DNA of 49,628 nt from Betaproteobacteria bacterium RIFCSPLOWO2_02_FULL_67_26 (GCA_001771935.1 MERD01000110.1:1-49628), one strand, 5' to 3'. Positions 1 through 10,985 are shown, counted from the stretch's first letter. Made by a program: numbers and translations. The notes: a model not told the origin generated them from the sequence alone.

Positions 1-92
1 ATGATGCGCGACCGCACCGACTGGAACCCTAACGGCGTTCTCGCCGCTTGACACTCAACACAGTTGCTCCGCCCTCATCCCTCGAGGTCAGA

Positions 93-1421
93 ATGACTGT
101 TCGTGAAGGGAGCCTCGAAGCGCCCACCCGCCATCCGCTCGACTGGAAATCGCCGGATTTCTACGACGCGGCGAAGCTCGACAAGGAGCTCGAGCGCGTC
201 TTCGAGATCTGCCACGGCTGCCGGCGCTGCGTGAATCTCTGCACCGCGTTCCCGACGCTGTTCGACCTCGTGGACGCGAGCCCGACGCTGGAAGTCGACG
301 GCGTCAGGAAAGAGGATTTGAGCAAGGTCGTCGACCAGTGCTACCTGTGCGACATGTGCTACATGACCAAGTGCCCGTACGTGCCGCCGCATGCCTGGAA
401 CGTGGATTTCCCGCACCTGATGCTGCGCGCCAAGGCCATCCGGTTCCGGCGCCACGGGGCGAAGCTCCGCGACAAGCTGCTCTCGAGCACCGATGCGATG
501 GGCAAGCTGGCGACGATCCCGGTCGTCGTGCAGATCGTCAATGCGGCGAACAGGGCTGGATTCGCGCGCGGCCTCATGCAGCAGGCGCTCGGCGTGCACA
601 AGGCGCGCATCCTGCCCGAGTACGCCAGCACGAAGTTCCGCGGCAGCGCGCGGCCCGACTCCTCGTTTCCGGTGCGCGACGGCAAGGGCACGCCGGGCAA
701 GGTTGCGGTGTACTCCACCTGCTACGTGAACTACAACGAGCCCGGGCTCGGGCACGACCTGCTGAAGATACTCGCGCACAACCGGATTCCCGCGGTCCTG
801 GTGGAGAAAGAGGTCTGCTGCGGCATGCCCAAGCTCGAGCTGGGCGATCTCGAAGCGGTGGCGCGCAACAAGGCGGTCAATGTCCCGGTGCTCGCGCGGC
901 TCGCGCGCGAAGGCTACGCCATCCTCACCGCGGTGCCGTCCTGCACGCTCATGTTCAAGCAGGAGCTGCCGCTGATGTTCCCGGACGACGCCGGGGTGAA
1001 GGCGGTGGCGGAAGCGATGTTCGATCCCTTCGAGTACCTCGTCGCCCGCCACAAGGACGGCCTGCTCGAGACCAATTTCAGGAAACCGCTGGGCAGGATT
1101 TCCTATCACGTGCCGTGCCACCTGCGCGTGCAGAACATGGGGCAGAAGACGCGCGCGCTGCTCGAAATGGTGCCGGATACCCGCGTCACCACCATCGAAC
1201 GCTGCGCCGGGCACGACGGCACCTGGGGCGTGAAGGCGGAATATTACGAGAATTCGATGAAAATCGGCCGGCCGGTGTTCTGCCAGATGGCGGAAGCCGG
1301 CCCCGATTACGTGAGCTCCGACTGCGCCATCGCCGGCCGCCACATCCTGCAGGGGATGGGCGAGACCAAAGCGCAAAAGCAGCATCCCATTACCCTGATA
1401 CGCATCGCCTACGGCTTGTGA
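93..1421 (+). CDS. (Fe-S)-binding oxidoreductase, GlpC/heterodisulfide reductase-like
   Basis: ORF with two ferredoxin-type Cys clusters (CHGCRRCVNLC, CYLCDMCYMTKCPY) and CCG motifs (EVCCGMPKLELG, CAGHDGTWG); followed by DUF3501 as commonly seen. Start set to internal ATG at 93. Confidence 0.85.
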   Translation: MTVREGSLEAPTRHPLDWKSPDFYDAAKLDKELERVFEICHGCRRCVNLCTAFPTLFDLVDASPTLEVDGVRKEDLSKVVDQCYLCDMCYMTKCPYVPPHAWNVDFPHLMLRAKAIRFRRHGAKLRDKLLSSTDAMGKLATIPVVVQIVNAANRAGFARGLMQQALGVHKARILPEYASTKFRGSARPDSSFPVRDGKGTPGKVAVYSTCYVNYNEPGLGHDLLKILAHNRIPAVLVEKEVCCGMPKLELGDLEAVARNKAVNVPVLARLAREGYAILTAVPSCTLMFKQELPLMFPDDAGVKAVAEAMFDPFEYLVARHKDGLLETNFRKPLGRISYHVPCHLRVQNMGQKTRALLEMVPDTRVTTIERCAGHDGTWGVKAEYYENSMKIGRPVFCQMAEAGPDYVSSDCAIAGRHILQGMGETKAQKQHPITLIRIAYGL

Positions 1422-1423
1422 CG

Positions 1424-2011
1424 ATGGCACAAATCACCCGCGACAGCCTGATGACGCTGGAGGCCTACGCGAAAGCGCGGCCGGAATTCCGCGCGCGCGT
1501 CATGGCGCACAAGCAGAACCGCACGCTCCCCCTCGGCGGCCACCTCACGCTACTCTTCGAGGATGAGCTCACCGTCCGCTACCAGATCCAGGAGATGCTG
1601 CGCGCCGAGCGCATCTTCGAGGAGGCGGGCATACGGGACGAGCTCGAGGCCTACAACCCGCTCGTCCCCGACGGCAGCAACTGGAAGGCGACCCTGATGA
1701 TCGAGTATCCCGACGTCGCGGAGCGGGCCCGCATGCTCGCCCGGCTGATCGGCATCGAGGACCGGGTCTGGGTGCAGGTCGCGGGCCACGCGCGGGTCTA
1801 CGCCATCGCCGACGAGGACCTCGAGCGCGACACCGCCGAGAAGACTTCCGCTGTCCATTTTCTGCGCTTCGAGCTCGATCGCGCCATGGCCCGGGCATTG
1901 ACGGAGGGCGCCGGGCTCGCCGTCGGCGTGGATCATCCCGAGTACGCGGCGACAGTGGCGAGCGTGGGACCCGCGATGAGCGCGTCCCTTGCCGCCGACC
2001 TGTCCGCGTAG
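1424..2011 (+). CDS. DUF3501 family protein
   Basis: MAQITRDSLMTLEAYAKARPEFRARVMAHKQNRTLPLGGHLTLLFEDELTVRYQIQEMLRAERIFEE is typical of DUF3501; directly follows the Fe-S oxidoreductase. Confidence 0.85.
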   Translation: MAQITRDSLMTLEAYAKARPEFRARVMAHKQNRTLPLGGHLTLLFEDELTVRYQIQEMLRAERIFEEAGIRDELEAYNPLVPDGSNWKATLMIEYPDVAERARMLARLIGIEDRVWVQVAGHARVYAIADEDLERDTAEKTSAVHFLRFELDRAMARALTEGAGLAVGVDHPEYAATVASVGPAMSASLAADLSA

Positions 2012-2062
2012 CGCCTCGACGCGGCGATTGTCCGCGTCGCGCGCTACTTGCTAAGCTTGGGC

Positions 2063-2608
2063 ATGGACTTCTTGCATAAGGCGCTCGCCGTGGCGCTGCT
2101 GGCGGGGTTGCTGGCCGCGCCGGCCCGCGCGCAATGGCGCGAGTGGGACAGCGACTTCGACGAGGACAAGAAGCCGTGGAAGGAGATCGAGGCGAAAATC
2201 CCCCCTTACCCCAAGCCCGCGAATCTGCTGCCGTTCGAAGGGGGCGGGGCCAGTCCGCACCGCTTTTTCATCGACGCGCAGTCGTTGTCCATAGGCGAGG
2301 ACGAGGTGGTGCGGTACACCCTCGTGGTCAGGACCGCGGGCGGAGCCACCAATGTCAGCTACGAAGGCATACGGTGCGATCAACGCCATCAGAAGTACTA
2401 CGCCACCGGGCGCGCGGACGGCACCTGGGAGCGTGCGCGCAATTCCCAATGGCGCCGCATCGAGCTGCGGGAGGTCAACCGCCATCATAACGTGCTGTAT
2501 CAGGATTACCTGTGCGCCGGCGAGGGGCGCAAGTCGACGGTGAGGAGCGTGGAGGAAGCGCTGCAGCGGCTCAAGTACGGCTCGCCGCGTCCCGCGGACG
2601 CTGGCTGA
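2063..2608 (+). CDS. CNP1-like family secreted protein
   Basis: Signal peptide plus WREWDSDFDEDKKPWKEIEAKIPPYPK; convergent to proB as in other Betaproteobacteria. Confidence 0.75.
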   Translation: MDFLHKALAVALLAGLLAAPARAQWREWDSDFDEDKKPWKEIEAKIPPYPKPANLLPFEGGGASPHRFFIDAQSLSIGEDEVVRYTLVVRTAGGATNVSYEGIRCDQRHQKYYATGRADGTWERARNSQWRRIELREVNRHHNVLYQDYLCAGEGRKSTVRSVEEALQRLKYGSPRPADAG

Positions 2609-2655
2609 GAACCCGCGCGCCGCCGCGCTCGAACCGTGGTTTCGGCCCCTCGCTG

Positions 2656-3777
2656 TTACAGCAGGACCAGGTTGTCCCGGTGGATGAGCTCCGGCTCGTC
2701 CACGTAGCCGAGCTTCGCTTCGATCTCGCCGGACGCGGTGCGCAGGATGCGGCGCGCGTCGGCCGCGCTGTAATTGACGAGCCCGCGCGCGACCTCGCGC
2801 CGCGACTCGTCGAGGCAGCTCACGACCTCTCCGCGCTCGAATTCCCCGCTGACCTCGCATACGCCGATCGGCAGCAGGCTCTTGCCCCGCGCCGTCAACG
2901 CCTTTACGGCGCCGGCGTCGAGCACCAGGCTGCCGCGGACCTGCAGGTGGTCGGCGAGCCATTGCTTGCGGGCGGCAAGCGTGGCCCGTTCCGCGACGAG
3001 CTGGGTGCCGATGCGCTCGCCGCGCGCGAGCCGCGGCAGCACGCTGTCCTCGTGCCCGGAGGCGATCACGGTGTGCGCGCCGCTGCGCGCGGCGCGCTTG
3101 GCGGCGAGCACCTTGGTCAGCATGCCGCCCAGCGCGATGGCGCTGCCCGTGCCGCCCGCCAGGCGCTCGAGCGCGGGGTCGCCCGCCTGTCCGTCGGCAA
3201 CCAGCGTCGCGGCGCCGTCCTTGCGCGGGTCGCGGTCGTAGAGGCCGGCCTGGTCGGTGAGTATCACCAGGGCGTCGGCCTCGACCAGGTTGGTGACGAG
3301 CGCCGCCAGCGTGTCGTTGTCGCCGAAGCGGATCTCGTCGATGGCGACCGTGTCGTTCTCGTTGATGATCGGGACCACGCCGAGGGCGAGCAGGGTGCGC
3401 AGCGTGGAGCGCGCGTTGAGGTAGCGCTTGCGGTCGGTAAGGTCCTCGTGGGTGAGCAGGATCTGGGAGGTCATCAGCGCGTGCTTGCGGAAGCACGTCT
3501 CGTAGGCCTGGATCAGGCCCATCTGCCCGACGGCCGCCGCCGCCTGCAGCTCGTGCAGCGCGTGCGGCCGCTTGTGCCAGCCGAGCCGCTGCATGCCGGC
3601 GGCGATCGCCCCGCTCGAAACCAGCACCACCTGGCGTCCGGACCGCCGGAGCTCCGCGACCTGCTCCGCCCAGCGCGAGAGCGCGGCAAGGTCGAGGCCG
3701 CGGCCCTGGTCGGTGACCAGGCTCGAGCCGACCTTGACGACGATGCGCTTCGCTGTTTTCAGTATGGATGGCACCAT
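2656..3777 (-). CDS. proB: glutamate 5-kinase
   Basis: 373 aa; [47 protein letters not shown]-terminal PUA-like region. Confidence 0.95.
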   Translation of the reverse strand: MVPSILKTAKRIVVKVGSSLVTDQGRGLDLAALSRWAEQVAELRRSGRQVVLVSSGAIAAGMQRLGWHKRPHALHELQAAAAVGQMGLIQAYETCFRKHALMTSQILLTHEDLTDRKRYLNARSTLRTLLALGVVPIINENDTVAIDEIRFGDNDTLAALVTNLVEADALVILTDQAGLYDRDPRKDGAATLVADGQAGDPALERLAGGTGSAIALGGMLTKVLAAKRAARSGAHTVIASGHEDSVLPRLARGERIGTQLVAERATLAARKQWLADHLQVRGSLVLDAGAVKALTARGKSLLPIGVCEVSGEFERGEVVSCLDESRREVARGLVNYSAADARRILRTASGEIEAKLGYVDEPELIHRDNLVLL

Positions 3778-3790
3778 TGATCCCCCGGTC

Positions 3791-4876
3791 CTATCCCGCT
3801 CGTCGCCGGGTTCTCGCCTTGATCCGGGTTGCCCCGGCGTCCGCTGTGTCCGCCGGGGTCTGAGTTTTCTGCAGCTCCAGGTGTTTCATCACCGCGAACG
3901 CCAGCTCCCGGCAGCCCTCGCCGGTGAGCGCGGAAATGATAAAGCTTTTGCCCTTCCATCCCAAATCCTTCAGGAAGCGCTTGACCGTTCGGGCGCGCGC
4001 TTCCGCGGGGACCATGTCGATCTTGTTCACCACCACCCAGCGCGGCTTGCGGTAGAGCGACTCGTCGTACTTCCGGAGCTCATCCACGATCGCTCTCGCA
4101 TCGCGCACGGGGTCGGTGCCGGCATCGAGCGGCGCGATGTCCACCAGGTGCAGCAGCAGGCGCGTGCGCGCGAGATGGCGCAGGAACTGGTGTCCGAGCC
4201 CGGCCCCCTCGGCGGCACCCTCGATCAGGCCCGGGATATCGGCGAGCACGAAGCTGCGGTTGATGTCCGCCCGCACCAGGCCGAGGCTCGGCGCGAGCGT
4301 GGTGAAGGGGTAGTCGGCCACCTTGGGGCGTGCCGCCGAAAGGGCGCGAATCAGCGTGGACTTGCCGGCGTTGGGCATCCCGAGCAGCCCCACGTCGGCG
4401 AGGAGCTTCAGCTCGAGCTTGAGACGCCGGTGCTCGCCTTCGCCGCCGCGCGTGAACTGGCGCGGCGCGCGATTGGTGCTCGACTTGAAGTGCAGATTGC
4501 CGATGCCTCCCGCGCCGCCCGCCGCGAGCAGCGCGCGCTCGCCGTCGTGCGCGAGATCGGCGATGGTCTCGCCCGTCTCCAGGTCGCTCACGACCGTGCC
4601 GACCGGCACGCGGAGCAGGACATCGGCCGCCGATTTCCCGTACTGGTCCGAGCCGCGACCGTTCTCGCCGTCCCGGGCGCGATGGATGCGCGCGTAGCGG
4701 TAATCGACCAGCGTGTTGATGTTGCGGTCAGCGACCGCATGGACGCTGCCGCCGCGCCCGCCGTCCCCGCCGTCAGGACCGCCGCGCGGCACGAACTTCT
4801 CGCGCCTGAAGCTGGCCACGCCATCGCCGCCCTTGCCGGCGTGGATCTCGATGATCGCTTCGTCGATGAATTTCAT
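3791..4876 (-). CDS. obgE: GTPase Obg/CgtA
   Basis: [44 protein letters not shown]1 GMPNAGKST; adjacent to rpmA/rplU. Confidence 0.97.
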   Translation of the reverse strand: MKFIDEAIIEIHAGKGGDGVASFRREKFVPRGGPDGGDGGRGGSVHAVADRNINTLVDYRYARIHRARDGENGRGSDQYGKSAADVLLRVPVGTVVSDLETGETIADLAHDGERALLAAGGAGGIGNLHFKSSTNRAPRQFTRGGEGEHRRLKLELKLLADVGLLGMPNAGKSTLIRALSAARPKVADYPFTTLAPSLGLVRADINRSFVLADIPGLIEGAAEGAGLGHQFLRHLARTRLLLHLVDIAPLDAGTDPVRDARAIVDELRKYDESLYRKPRWVVVNKIDMVPAEARARTVKRFLKDLGWKGKSFIISALTGEGCRELAFAVMKHLELQKTQTPADTADAGATRIKARTRRRAG

Positions 4877-4890
4877 TCTGGCACCGCAAA

Positions 4891-4918
4891 CAAAAAAGCC
4901 CTGTCGCGTGACAGGGCT
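4891..4918 (-). terminator. Rho-independent terminator between rpmA and obgE
   Basis: On the minus strand: AGCCCTGTC-acgc-GACAGGGCT followed by TTTTTT. Confidence 0.8.
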
Positions 4919-4938
4919 CTTGGCGGGCGCCGTTCCGA

Positions 4939-5196
4939 TCAGGCGGGAACGACGCTCACCATGGTGTTGTTGCCCGGTCCCTTCTGAGCGAACTGCACGC
5001 GCCCCGCCACCTTGGCGAACAGCGTGTGGTCGCGCCCGATGCCGACGTTCGTGCCGGGGTGCACCTGCGTCCCGCGCTGGCGCACGATGATGGAGCCGGC
5101 GGGCACCAGTTCACCGCCGTAGCATTTCACGCCCAGGCGCTTCGATTGCGAATCGCGGCCGTTGCGCGAGCTGCCGCCTGCTTTCTTGTGTGCCAT
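4939..5196 (-). CDS. rpmA: 50S ribosomal protein L27
   Basis: [48 protein letters not shown]. Confidence 0.98.
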   Translation of the reverse strand: MAHKKAGGSSRNGRDSQSKRLGVKCYGGELVPAGSIIVRQRGTQVHPGTNVGIGRDHTLFAKVAGRVQFAQKGPGNNTMVSVVPA

Positions 5197-5257
5197 TGCT
5201 TATTCCTCTGTTCGCACTTGTAGGGGTGCACGAGGGGAGTATCCCCTCGTTCCTCAC

Positions 5258-5566
5258 CTACGCAATGCCGAGAATCTCGATCTCGGTGTAGTTCTGGCGG
5301 TGCCCCTGGCTCTTGCGGTAGTGCTTGCGGCGCTTCATCTTGAAGATGTGCACCTTGTCGCCGCGGCCCTGCTTGAGCACCCTGGCCTTGACCGTGGCGC
5401 CGGCCACGAGCGGAGTGCCGACCTTGAGCGTGTCGCCGTCGGCGACCACCAGCACCTGGTCGAGCACGATCTCCTGCCCGACGTCGGCAGCGAGGCTCTC
5501 GATCCGGAGCTTTTCGCCGGCGCTGACCCGGTACTGCTTGCCGCCGGTCTTGACCACCGCGTACAT
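5258..5566 (-). CDS. rplU: 50S ribosomal protein L21
   Basis: [25 protein letters not shown]...[24 protein letters not shown]. Confidence 0.97.
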   Translation of the reverse strand: MYAVVKTGGKQYRVSAGEKLRIESLAADVGQEIVLDQVLVVADGDTLKVGTPLVAGATVKARVLKQGRGDKVHIFKMKRRKHYRKSQGHRQNYTEIEILGIA

Positions 5567-5710
5567 ATCGCGACCCTGTAAGGCCTGGTTGGGAAAGGCG
5601 CGCATTCTACAAAAAGCGCACTGAATAGTCAAAGAATATCGTGCATGCGAACTCCCGTCCGGGGTTTCCCATCAAAGGGCTGGTATCATCCCACCCTCTT
5701 TTTCGCGGGC

Positions 5711-6685
5711 ATGACGGTGACACTCGAGGCGATACGCGAATTCGTCGCGGCGGACATGCGCGCCGTGGACGACGTGATCCGCGCCCGTCTCGGTTCCGAT
5801 GTCTTGTTGATCCGGCAGGTGGCGGAGTACATCGTGGGCGGCGGCGGCAAGCGCCTGCGCCCGCTGCTGTTGCTGCTCTCCGCCGGCGCCTTCGGCTACC
5901 GCGGGCCGCACCGCCACGAGCTTGCCGCGGTGGTCGAATTCATTCATACCGCAACGCTCCTGCACGACGACGTGGTGGACGAATCCGGCCTGCGGCGCGG
6001 GCAGCCCACGGCCAACGCGCTGTTCGGCAACGCGGCCGCCGTCCTGGTCGGCGATTTCGTCTACTCGCGCGCTTTCCAGATGATGGTGGAGGTGGACAGC
6101 CTGCGCGTGCTGCGGGTGCTGGCGGACGCAACCAACGTCATCGCCGAGGGCGAGGTGATGCAGCTCATGAATTGCCACAACCCCGACATCGTGGAGAGCG
6201 GCTACCTCGAAGTGATCCGTTGCAAGACGGCCAAGCTGTTCGAAGCCGCCACGCGGCTCGGCGCGATCCTGGGCGCCGCGCCGCGCGAGCAGGAAGACGC
6301 GGTTGCCGGCTACGGGATGCATCTCGGGACCGCGTTTCAGCTGATCGATGACGTGCTCGATTATTCGGGCGAGCAGTCGGCAATCGGCAAGAACGTGGGC
6401 GACGACCTGGCGGAGGGCAAGCCCACGCTCCCGCTCATCTACTGCATCCAGCACGGCACGCCCGGGCAGGCGCAGCTCGTGCGGCACGCCATCGAGCACG
6501 GCGGCCGCGACGGGCTGGCAGCGGTGGTCGAGGCGATCCGTTCCACCGGCGCGCTCGATTACGCGCGGGACCAGGCGCGCCGGGAATCGCGCGCCGCGTG
6601 CGACGCGATCGCGCGCCTGCCGCATTCAAGGCAACGCGAATATTTGCTACAATTAGCGGACTTCGCGGTGACGCGGACGTTTTGA
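5711..6685 (+). CDS. ispB: octaprenyl diphosphate synthase (trans-isoprenyl diphosphate synthase)
   Basis: [20 protein letters not shown] and [31 protein letters not shown]; divergent from rplU. Confidence 0.95.
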   Translation: MTVTLEAIREFVAADMRAVDDVIRARLGSDVLLIRQVAEYIVGGGGKRLRPLLLLLSAGAFGYRGPHRHELAAVVEFIHTATLLHDDVVDESGLRRGQPTANALFGNAAAVLVGDFVYSRAFQMMVEVDSLRVLRVLADATNVIAEGEVMQLMNCHNPDIVESGYLEVIRCKTAKLFEAATRLGAILGAAPREQEDAVAGYGMHLGTAFQLIDDVLDYSGEQSAIGKNVGDDLAEGKPTLPLIYCIQHGTPGQAQLVRHAIEHGGRDGLAAVVEAIRSTGALDYARDQARRESRAACDAIARLPHSRQREYLLQLADFAVTRTF

Positions 6686-6711
6686 CACGCGGCCAAGCCG
6701 CGTGTTTTTTT
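6685..6711 (+). terminator. Rho-independent terminator after ispB
   Basis: ACACGCGGC-caa-GCCGCGTGT followed by a T run. Confidence 0.85.
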
Positions 6712-6719
6712 CTTTCAGT

Positions 6720-6796
6720 CGGGGTGTAGCGCAGCCTGGTAGCGCACTGCGTTCGGGACGCAGGTGTCGGAGGTTCAAATCCTCTCACCCCGACCA
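6720..6796 (+). tRNA. tRNA-Pro (anticodon CGG)
   Basis: cggggtgtagcgcagcctggtagcgcactgcgttcgggacgcaggtgtcggaggttcaaatcctctcaccccgacca: 7-bp acceptor stem, CTGCG/CGCAG anticodon stem with loop TTCGGGA, T loop GTTCAAATC, encoded CCA. Confidence 0.95.
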
Positions 6797-6883
6797 TTTC
6801 TTTCCACCTCCGCCCGGCCGCCGGGTGAAGCCACGAGGCGCCGGCTCGACGCTCGGCGGGGGTTGGGGCAAACTAAATCCTCA

Positions 6884-7120
6884 ATGGCCAAGATCATCCT
6901 GCTCGTCCTCGGAGTGCTGCTCGCGTACTGGATCCTGAAGAGCTACCGCCGCCGCGTCGACCGCCGCGAATCGCAGGCGCCGGCCGCGGGGCCCGAGGAC
7001 ATGGTGCGTTGCGCCCACTGCGGCGTGCACCTGCCGCGCGGCGAGAGCCTCACCACGCAGGGCAGCTTCTACTGCTCGGCCGATCACGAGCGGGCGCACC
7101 GTGCCGGGGAGCGCGCCTGA
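6884..7120 (+). CDS. PP0621 family small membrane/zinc-ribbon protein
   Basis: MAKIILLVLGVLLAYWILKSYRRR...MVRCAHCGVHLPRGESLTTQGSFYCSADHERAH; stop overlaps the next start. Confidence 0.7.
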   Translation: MAKIILLVLGVLLAYWILKSYRRRVDRRESQAPAAGPEDMVRCAHCGVHLPRGESLTTQGSFYCSADHERAHRAGERA

Positions 7121-8733
7121 TGGCGCCGGTCGGCGCACAGCGCCCCGAAATGTGGGAGGCGTATGCGGCCGCCCCCCCCGGAGAGCAATCCGAGCCGTTC
7201 TGGCGCTCGCTGTTCTATTTCAACGTCTACCGCCTGCTGGTCGCGCTGCTGCTGCTCGCCGTGGCGATCTGGGGCGGCAACCTGTGGTTCGGCTCGCGCA
7301 ACCTGACGCTCTTCATCGTCGCCAACGTCGCCTACGTGGTGTTCTCGGTCGCGTGCTTCGTGCTGATCAGCGCGCGCCGCAGCTTCAACCTGCAGCTGGC
7401 GCTGCAGGTGGCGGGCGACGTCGGCTTCATGATGCTCCTGCTCTACGCGAGCAGCGGCATCTCCAGCGGGCTGGGGCTCCTGCTGCTGACCACGCTCGCC
7501 GGGGCGGGCCTGATCAGCCGCGGGCGCCTGACGCTGTTCTTCGCCGCGCTGGCCGCGATCGGGGTGCTGCTCGAGCACACCTACGAGGTGCTGCAGCTCG
7601 ACGCGCCGGAGACCCAATACGTGCAGGCCGGGCTGCTGGCCGCGGCGTACTTCGCGATCGCCTGGCTCGCTCACGCCCTCGCGCGCTACACCGTGGCGAG
7701 CGAGCAGCTCGCGGCGCAGCGCGAGGTCGACCTCGCCAACATGGAACAGGTGAACGAGCTCGTGATCCGCGACATGCAGGACGGCGTGCTGGTGGTGGAC
7801 GAGCGCGGCGTGATCCGCCAGTGCAACGCGCGCGCCGAGCGGCTGCTCGGCCCGTTGCCGCGCGGGCGCGGGGAGACGGCGCTCGGCGAGTACGTGCCGG
7901 CACTCGCCGCGCAATTCGGGGCGTGGCGCGTGCGCGCGGGCGTGGATGCCGGCCCGCGAACGACCTTCGGGGGGAACATCAGCGCGCGTTTCGTGTCGAT
8001 CGGCGGCAGCCGGCAGGTCGGCGCGGTCATCTTTCTCGAGGACCAGAGCCGCATCCAGGCGGAGGCGCGCCAGCTGAAGCTCGCCGCGCTGGGGCGCCTC
8101 ACCGCCAACATCGCGCACGAGGTCCGCAACCCCCTCGGCGCGATCAGCCACGCCGCGCAACTGCTGCAGGAGGAGCCCGCCGTGACCGATACCGCGGCGC
8201 GGCTCATCACCATCATCAACGAGAACAGCCACCGCCTCGACCGCATGGTGAACGACGTGTTGAGGCTCAATCGCGGCGACCGCGCGCACCGCGAGCGCTT
8301 CAAGCTCGGCGATTTCCTGCGCGGCTTCGTCGAGCAGTTCTCGCAAATCGAGAAGATCGAACCCGCCGTCTTCACGATCGAGCATGCGACCGACCCCGAA
8401 ATCCTGTTCGACCGCAGCCACCTCAACCAGGTCATGTGGAACCTGTGCCGCAACGCCCTGCGCCACTCGCGCCGCGGCCCCGCGAGCATCGCGATCCGCG
8501 TCGCGGAGGCGCGCGAGGGCAGTATTGTAAAATTGGACGTGGTCGACGACGGGCCGGGCGTGGCGCCCGAGACGCGGGCGCAGTTGTTCGAGCCGTTCTT
8601 CACCACCGCGGCCGGGGGCACCGGCCTCGGCCTCTACATTGCGCGCGAGGTGTGCGAGGCGAACGGCGCCACGCTCGACTACGTCGAAACCCCGCGTGGC
8701 GCGCAGTTCACCGTGCAGTGCTGGGCGGGTTAG
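7120..8733 (+). CDS. pilS: two-component sensor histidine kinase, PilS-like
   Basis: Multiple N-terminal TM segments, PAS-like region, NIAHEVRNPLGAISHAAQLL H-box, GTGLGLYIAREVCEANGA; paired with an NtrC-type regulator. Confidence 0.85.
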   Translation: MAPVGAQRPEMWEAYAAAPPGEQSEPFWRSLFYFNVYRLLVALLLLAVAIWGGNLWFGSRNLTLFIVANVAYVVFSVACFVLISARRSFNLQLALQVAGDVGFMMLLLYASSGISSGLGLLLLTTLAGAGLISRGRLTLFFAALAAIGVLLEHTYEVLQLDAPETQYVQAGLLAAAYFAIAWLAHALARYTVASEQLAAQREVDLANMEQVNELVIRDMQDGVLVVDERGVIRQCNARAERLLGPLPRGRGETALGEYVPALAAQFGAWRVRAGVDAGPRTTFGGNISARFVSIGGSRQVGAVIFLEDQSRIQAEARQLKLAALGRLTANIAHEVRNPLGAISHAAQLLQEEPAVTDTAARLITIINENSHRLDRMVNDVLRLNRGDRAHRERFKLGDFLRGFVEQFSQIEKIEPAVFTIEHATDPEILFDRSHLNQVMWNLCRNALRHSRRGPASIAIRVAEAREGSIVKLDVVDDGPGVAPETRAQLFEPFFTTAAGGTGLGLYIAREVCEANGATLDYVETPRGAQFTVQCWAG

Positions 8734-8737
8734 ACCA

Positions 8738-10120
8738 ATGAGCGCGAAATCACAGGTCCTGGTCGTCGACGACGAAGCCGATATCCGCGAGCTGCTCGGG
8801 CTGACGCTCGCGCGCATGGGGCTCGACGCGCACTGCGCCTCGAGCACCCGGGAAGCCTGCGCCCTCCTCGCGAAGAACAGCTATGACCTGTGCCTGACCG
8901 ACATGCGCCTGCCCGATGGCGACGGGCTCACGGTGGTGGACTACGTCGCCAAGAATCATCCCCATCTGCCGGTCGCCGTGATCACCGCGCACAGCAGCGC
9001 CGAGAACGCGGTGGCGGCGTTGAAGGCCGGCGCGTTCGACTATCTCGCCAAGCCGGTCTCGCTCGACCAGCTGCGCACGCTGGTGCGCTCCGCGCTGAAA
9101 CTGCCCCGGGCCGCCCCGCGCCGGGCGCAGGGCGAGGACGCGCCCGCGCAACCGGGGGCGCCGCAGTTGATCGGGGTGTCCGGCCCGATGCAGGCGGTGC
9201 GTGCAATGATCGACCGCCTCGCGCGCACCCAGGCGCCAATCCACATTGGCGGCGAATCCGGCAGCGGCAAGGAGCTGGCGGCGCGGCTGATCCATGTCAA
9301 GGGCCCGCGCGCCGACGGGCCGTTCATCCCGGTCAATTGCGGCGCCATTCCCGAGAACCTGATGGAGAGCGAATTCTTCGGCTACCGGAAGGGCGCCTTC
9401 ACCGGGGCCGCCGCCGACCGCGACGGGTTTTTCCAGGCCGCGAACGGGGGCACGCTCTTTCTCGACGAGGTGGCGGAACTGCCGCTGCCGATGCAGGTCA
9501 AGCTGCTGCGCGCGATCCAGGAGAAGAAGGTGCGCAAAGTGGGCTCCCCCGGCGAGGAATCGGTGGATGTTCGCATCATCAGCGCCACCCATCGCAACCT
9601 CGGGGACGAGGTCAAGAACGCCAAGTTCCGGCAGGACCTCTACTATCGCCTCAACGTGATCGAGTTGAGAATGCCCGCGCTGCGGGAGATGCGCGAGGAC
9701 GTTCCGCTGCTCGCCGAAGCCATGCTCAAGCGGCAGATCGCGGCGAGCGGCGCGCGGGCGCCGCGGCTGTCGGCGGCGGCGCTCGAGCGCCTGGGCGGCT
9801 ACGACTTTCCCGGCAACGTGCGCGAGCTGGAAAACGTGCTGGAGCGGGCGCTCGCGCTCACCGCCGGGGCGGAGATCCGGGCCGAAGACCTGCAGCTCGC
9901 GCCGGCGCGCGTCGTGCCCGAGACGGCGCCGCCCGCGCTGACCGGCTTGCCGCTGCAGGAGCGGCTCGATGCGGTGGAGCGGCAGGCCATCCTCGCGGCC
10001 CTGGAGCAGACACGGTACAACCGCACCGCGGCCGCCAAGCTGCTCGGCATCACCTTCCGGGCGCTGCGCTACCGGATGGAGAAGCTCGGGATGAAGGACG
10101 AACTCGACGCCAAGGGCTGA
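8738..10120 (+). CDS. pilR: sigma-54-dependent response regulator, PilR/NtrC family
   Basis: Receiver domain VLVVDDEADIREL, AAA+ GESGSGKELAARLIH, GAFTGA loop, C-terminal Fis-type HTH. Confidence 0.88.
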   Translation: MSAKSQVLVVDDEADIRELLGLTLARMGLDAHCASSTREACALLAKNSYDLCLTDMRLPDGDGLTVVDYVAKNHPHLPVAVITAHSSAENAVAALKAGAFDYLAKPVSLDQLRTLVRSALKLPRAAPRRAQGEDAPAQPGAPQLIGVSGPMQAVRAMIDRLARTQAPIHIGGESGSGKELAARLIHVKGPRADGPFIPVNCGAIPENLMESEFFGYRKGAFTGAAADRDGFFQAANGGTLFLDEVAELPLPMQVKLLRAIQEKKVRKVGSPGEESVDVRIISATHRNLGDEVKNAKFRQDLYYRLNVIELRMPALREMREDVPLLAEAMLKRQIAASGARAPRLSAAALERLGGYDFPGNVRELENVLERALALTAGAEIRAEDLQLAPARVVPETAPPALTGLPLQERLDAVERQAILAALEQTRYNRTAAAKLLGITFRALRYRMEKLGMKDELDAKG

Positions 10121-10125
10121 CGGCA

Positions 10126-10734
10126 GTGAAGCGGGAACGGGGAAGGGGGAAGGGAAAAGTCAGGTCCCGGGCCGCCTTCGTCATCGCCGATGAAGGGCTG
10201 GTCGAAAATGTCCGCTATATCCCTTCGCCCAATTGCGACGAGCGCCCCGCGGGCTGCGCCATAGATCTCCTGGTCATCCATTACATCAGCCTGCCGCCGG
10301 GGGCGTTCGGCGGTTCGGGCATCATCGATCTGTTCACCAATCGGCTCGACCCGGCCGCTCACCCGGACTACGCGGGCCTCGCCGGGCTCAGGGTGTCATC
10401 GCATTTCCTGGTTCGCCGCGGCGGGGAGCTCATCCAGTTCGTGCCGTGCGCGAAGCGCGCCTGGCACGCCGGCGAATCGAGCTGGAAGGGGAGGCGCCGC
10501 TGCAACGATTTCTCGATCGGCATCGAGATGGAAGGCACCGGCGAGGTGCCTTTCACCGACGCGCAGTACGAGCGGCTGGCGGCGCTGGCGCGCGCGCTGA
10601 CGGCGCGCTATCCGATAGCGGATAGCGTCGGGCATTCCGACGTGGCGCCCGGTCGGAAGCACGACCCGGGGCCGCGCTTCGACTGGCCGCGCTATCGAAG
10701 ACTGCTGCAAGCGGGCCGCCGAAAACGCCCTTGA
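10126..10734 (+). CDS. ampD: 1,6-anhydro-N-acetylmuramyl-L-alanine amidase
   Basis: YIPSPNCDERPAGCAIDLLVIHYISLPPGAFG, FSIGIEMEG, VGHSDVAPGRKHDPGPRFDW; GTG start at 10126. Confidence 0.92.
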   Translation: MKRERGRGKGKVRSRAAFVIADEGLVENVRYIPSPNCDERPAGCAIDLLVIHYISLPPGAFGGSGIIDLFTNRLDPAAHPDYAGLAGLRVSSHFLVRRGGELIQFVPCAKRAWHAGESSWKGRRRCNDFSIGIEMEGTGEVPFTDAQYERLAALARALTARYPIADSVGHSDVAPGRKHDPGPRFDWPRYRRLLQAGRRKRP

Positions 10735-10792
10735 AAAGGGCGTTTCCATAGGGCATTTCGAACCGTTGTCCACAGCCCCGGGACGGGGCTGT
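10723..10792 (+). terminator. Two adjacent stem-loops at the ampD 3' end
   Basis: AAACGCCCTT-gaa-AAGGGCGTTT (10723-10745, overlaps the stop codon) and ACAGCCCCG-gga-CGGGGCTGT (10772-10792); no strong T tract. Confidence 0.5.
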
Positions 10793-10961
10793 CCGCGTCT
10801 TTCCTAGTGGTTCGGGCCGCTGCTCAAACCGTGAGCAGTTTCGCCCTTTTTTTCATCACCTTGCTGGCGCTTTTTCCCAATAAATCGAGGATTTAAGAAA
10901 TAGTTCAAAAAGCTATTGCTTTCGAAAAATCAGACTACTAGAATTTGTCCGAAAATGATCT

Positions 10962-10985
10962 GCAACCACAATATGTTGTGGTTGC
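10962..10985. promoter_or_regulatory. Palindromic NrdR-box-like operator upstream of nrdA
   Basis: GCAACCACAATATGTTGTGGTTGC, near-perfect dyad containing CACAATATGTTGTG, ~80 bp upstream of nrdA. Confidence 0.6.

Noticed and set aside
1-51. Possible C-terminal tail of an upstream CDS (MMRDRTDWNPNGVLAA*)
   Set aside because: Too short at the window edge to assign to any gene.
75-1430. Long minus-strand ORF opposite the Fe-S oxidoreductase
   Set aside because: GC-rich shadow ORF with arginine/histidine-rich low-complexity translation and no recognisable motif; the opposite strand encodes a clear protein.
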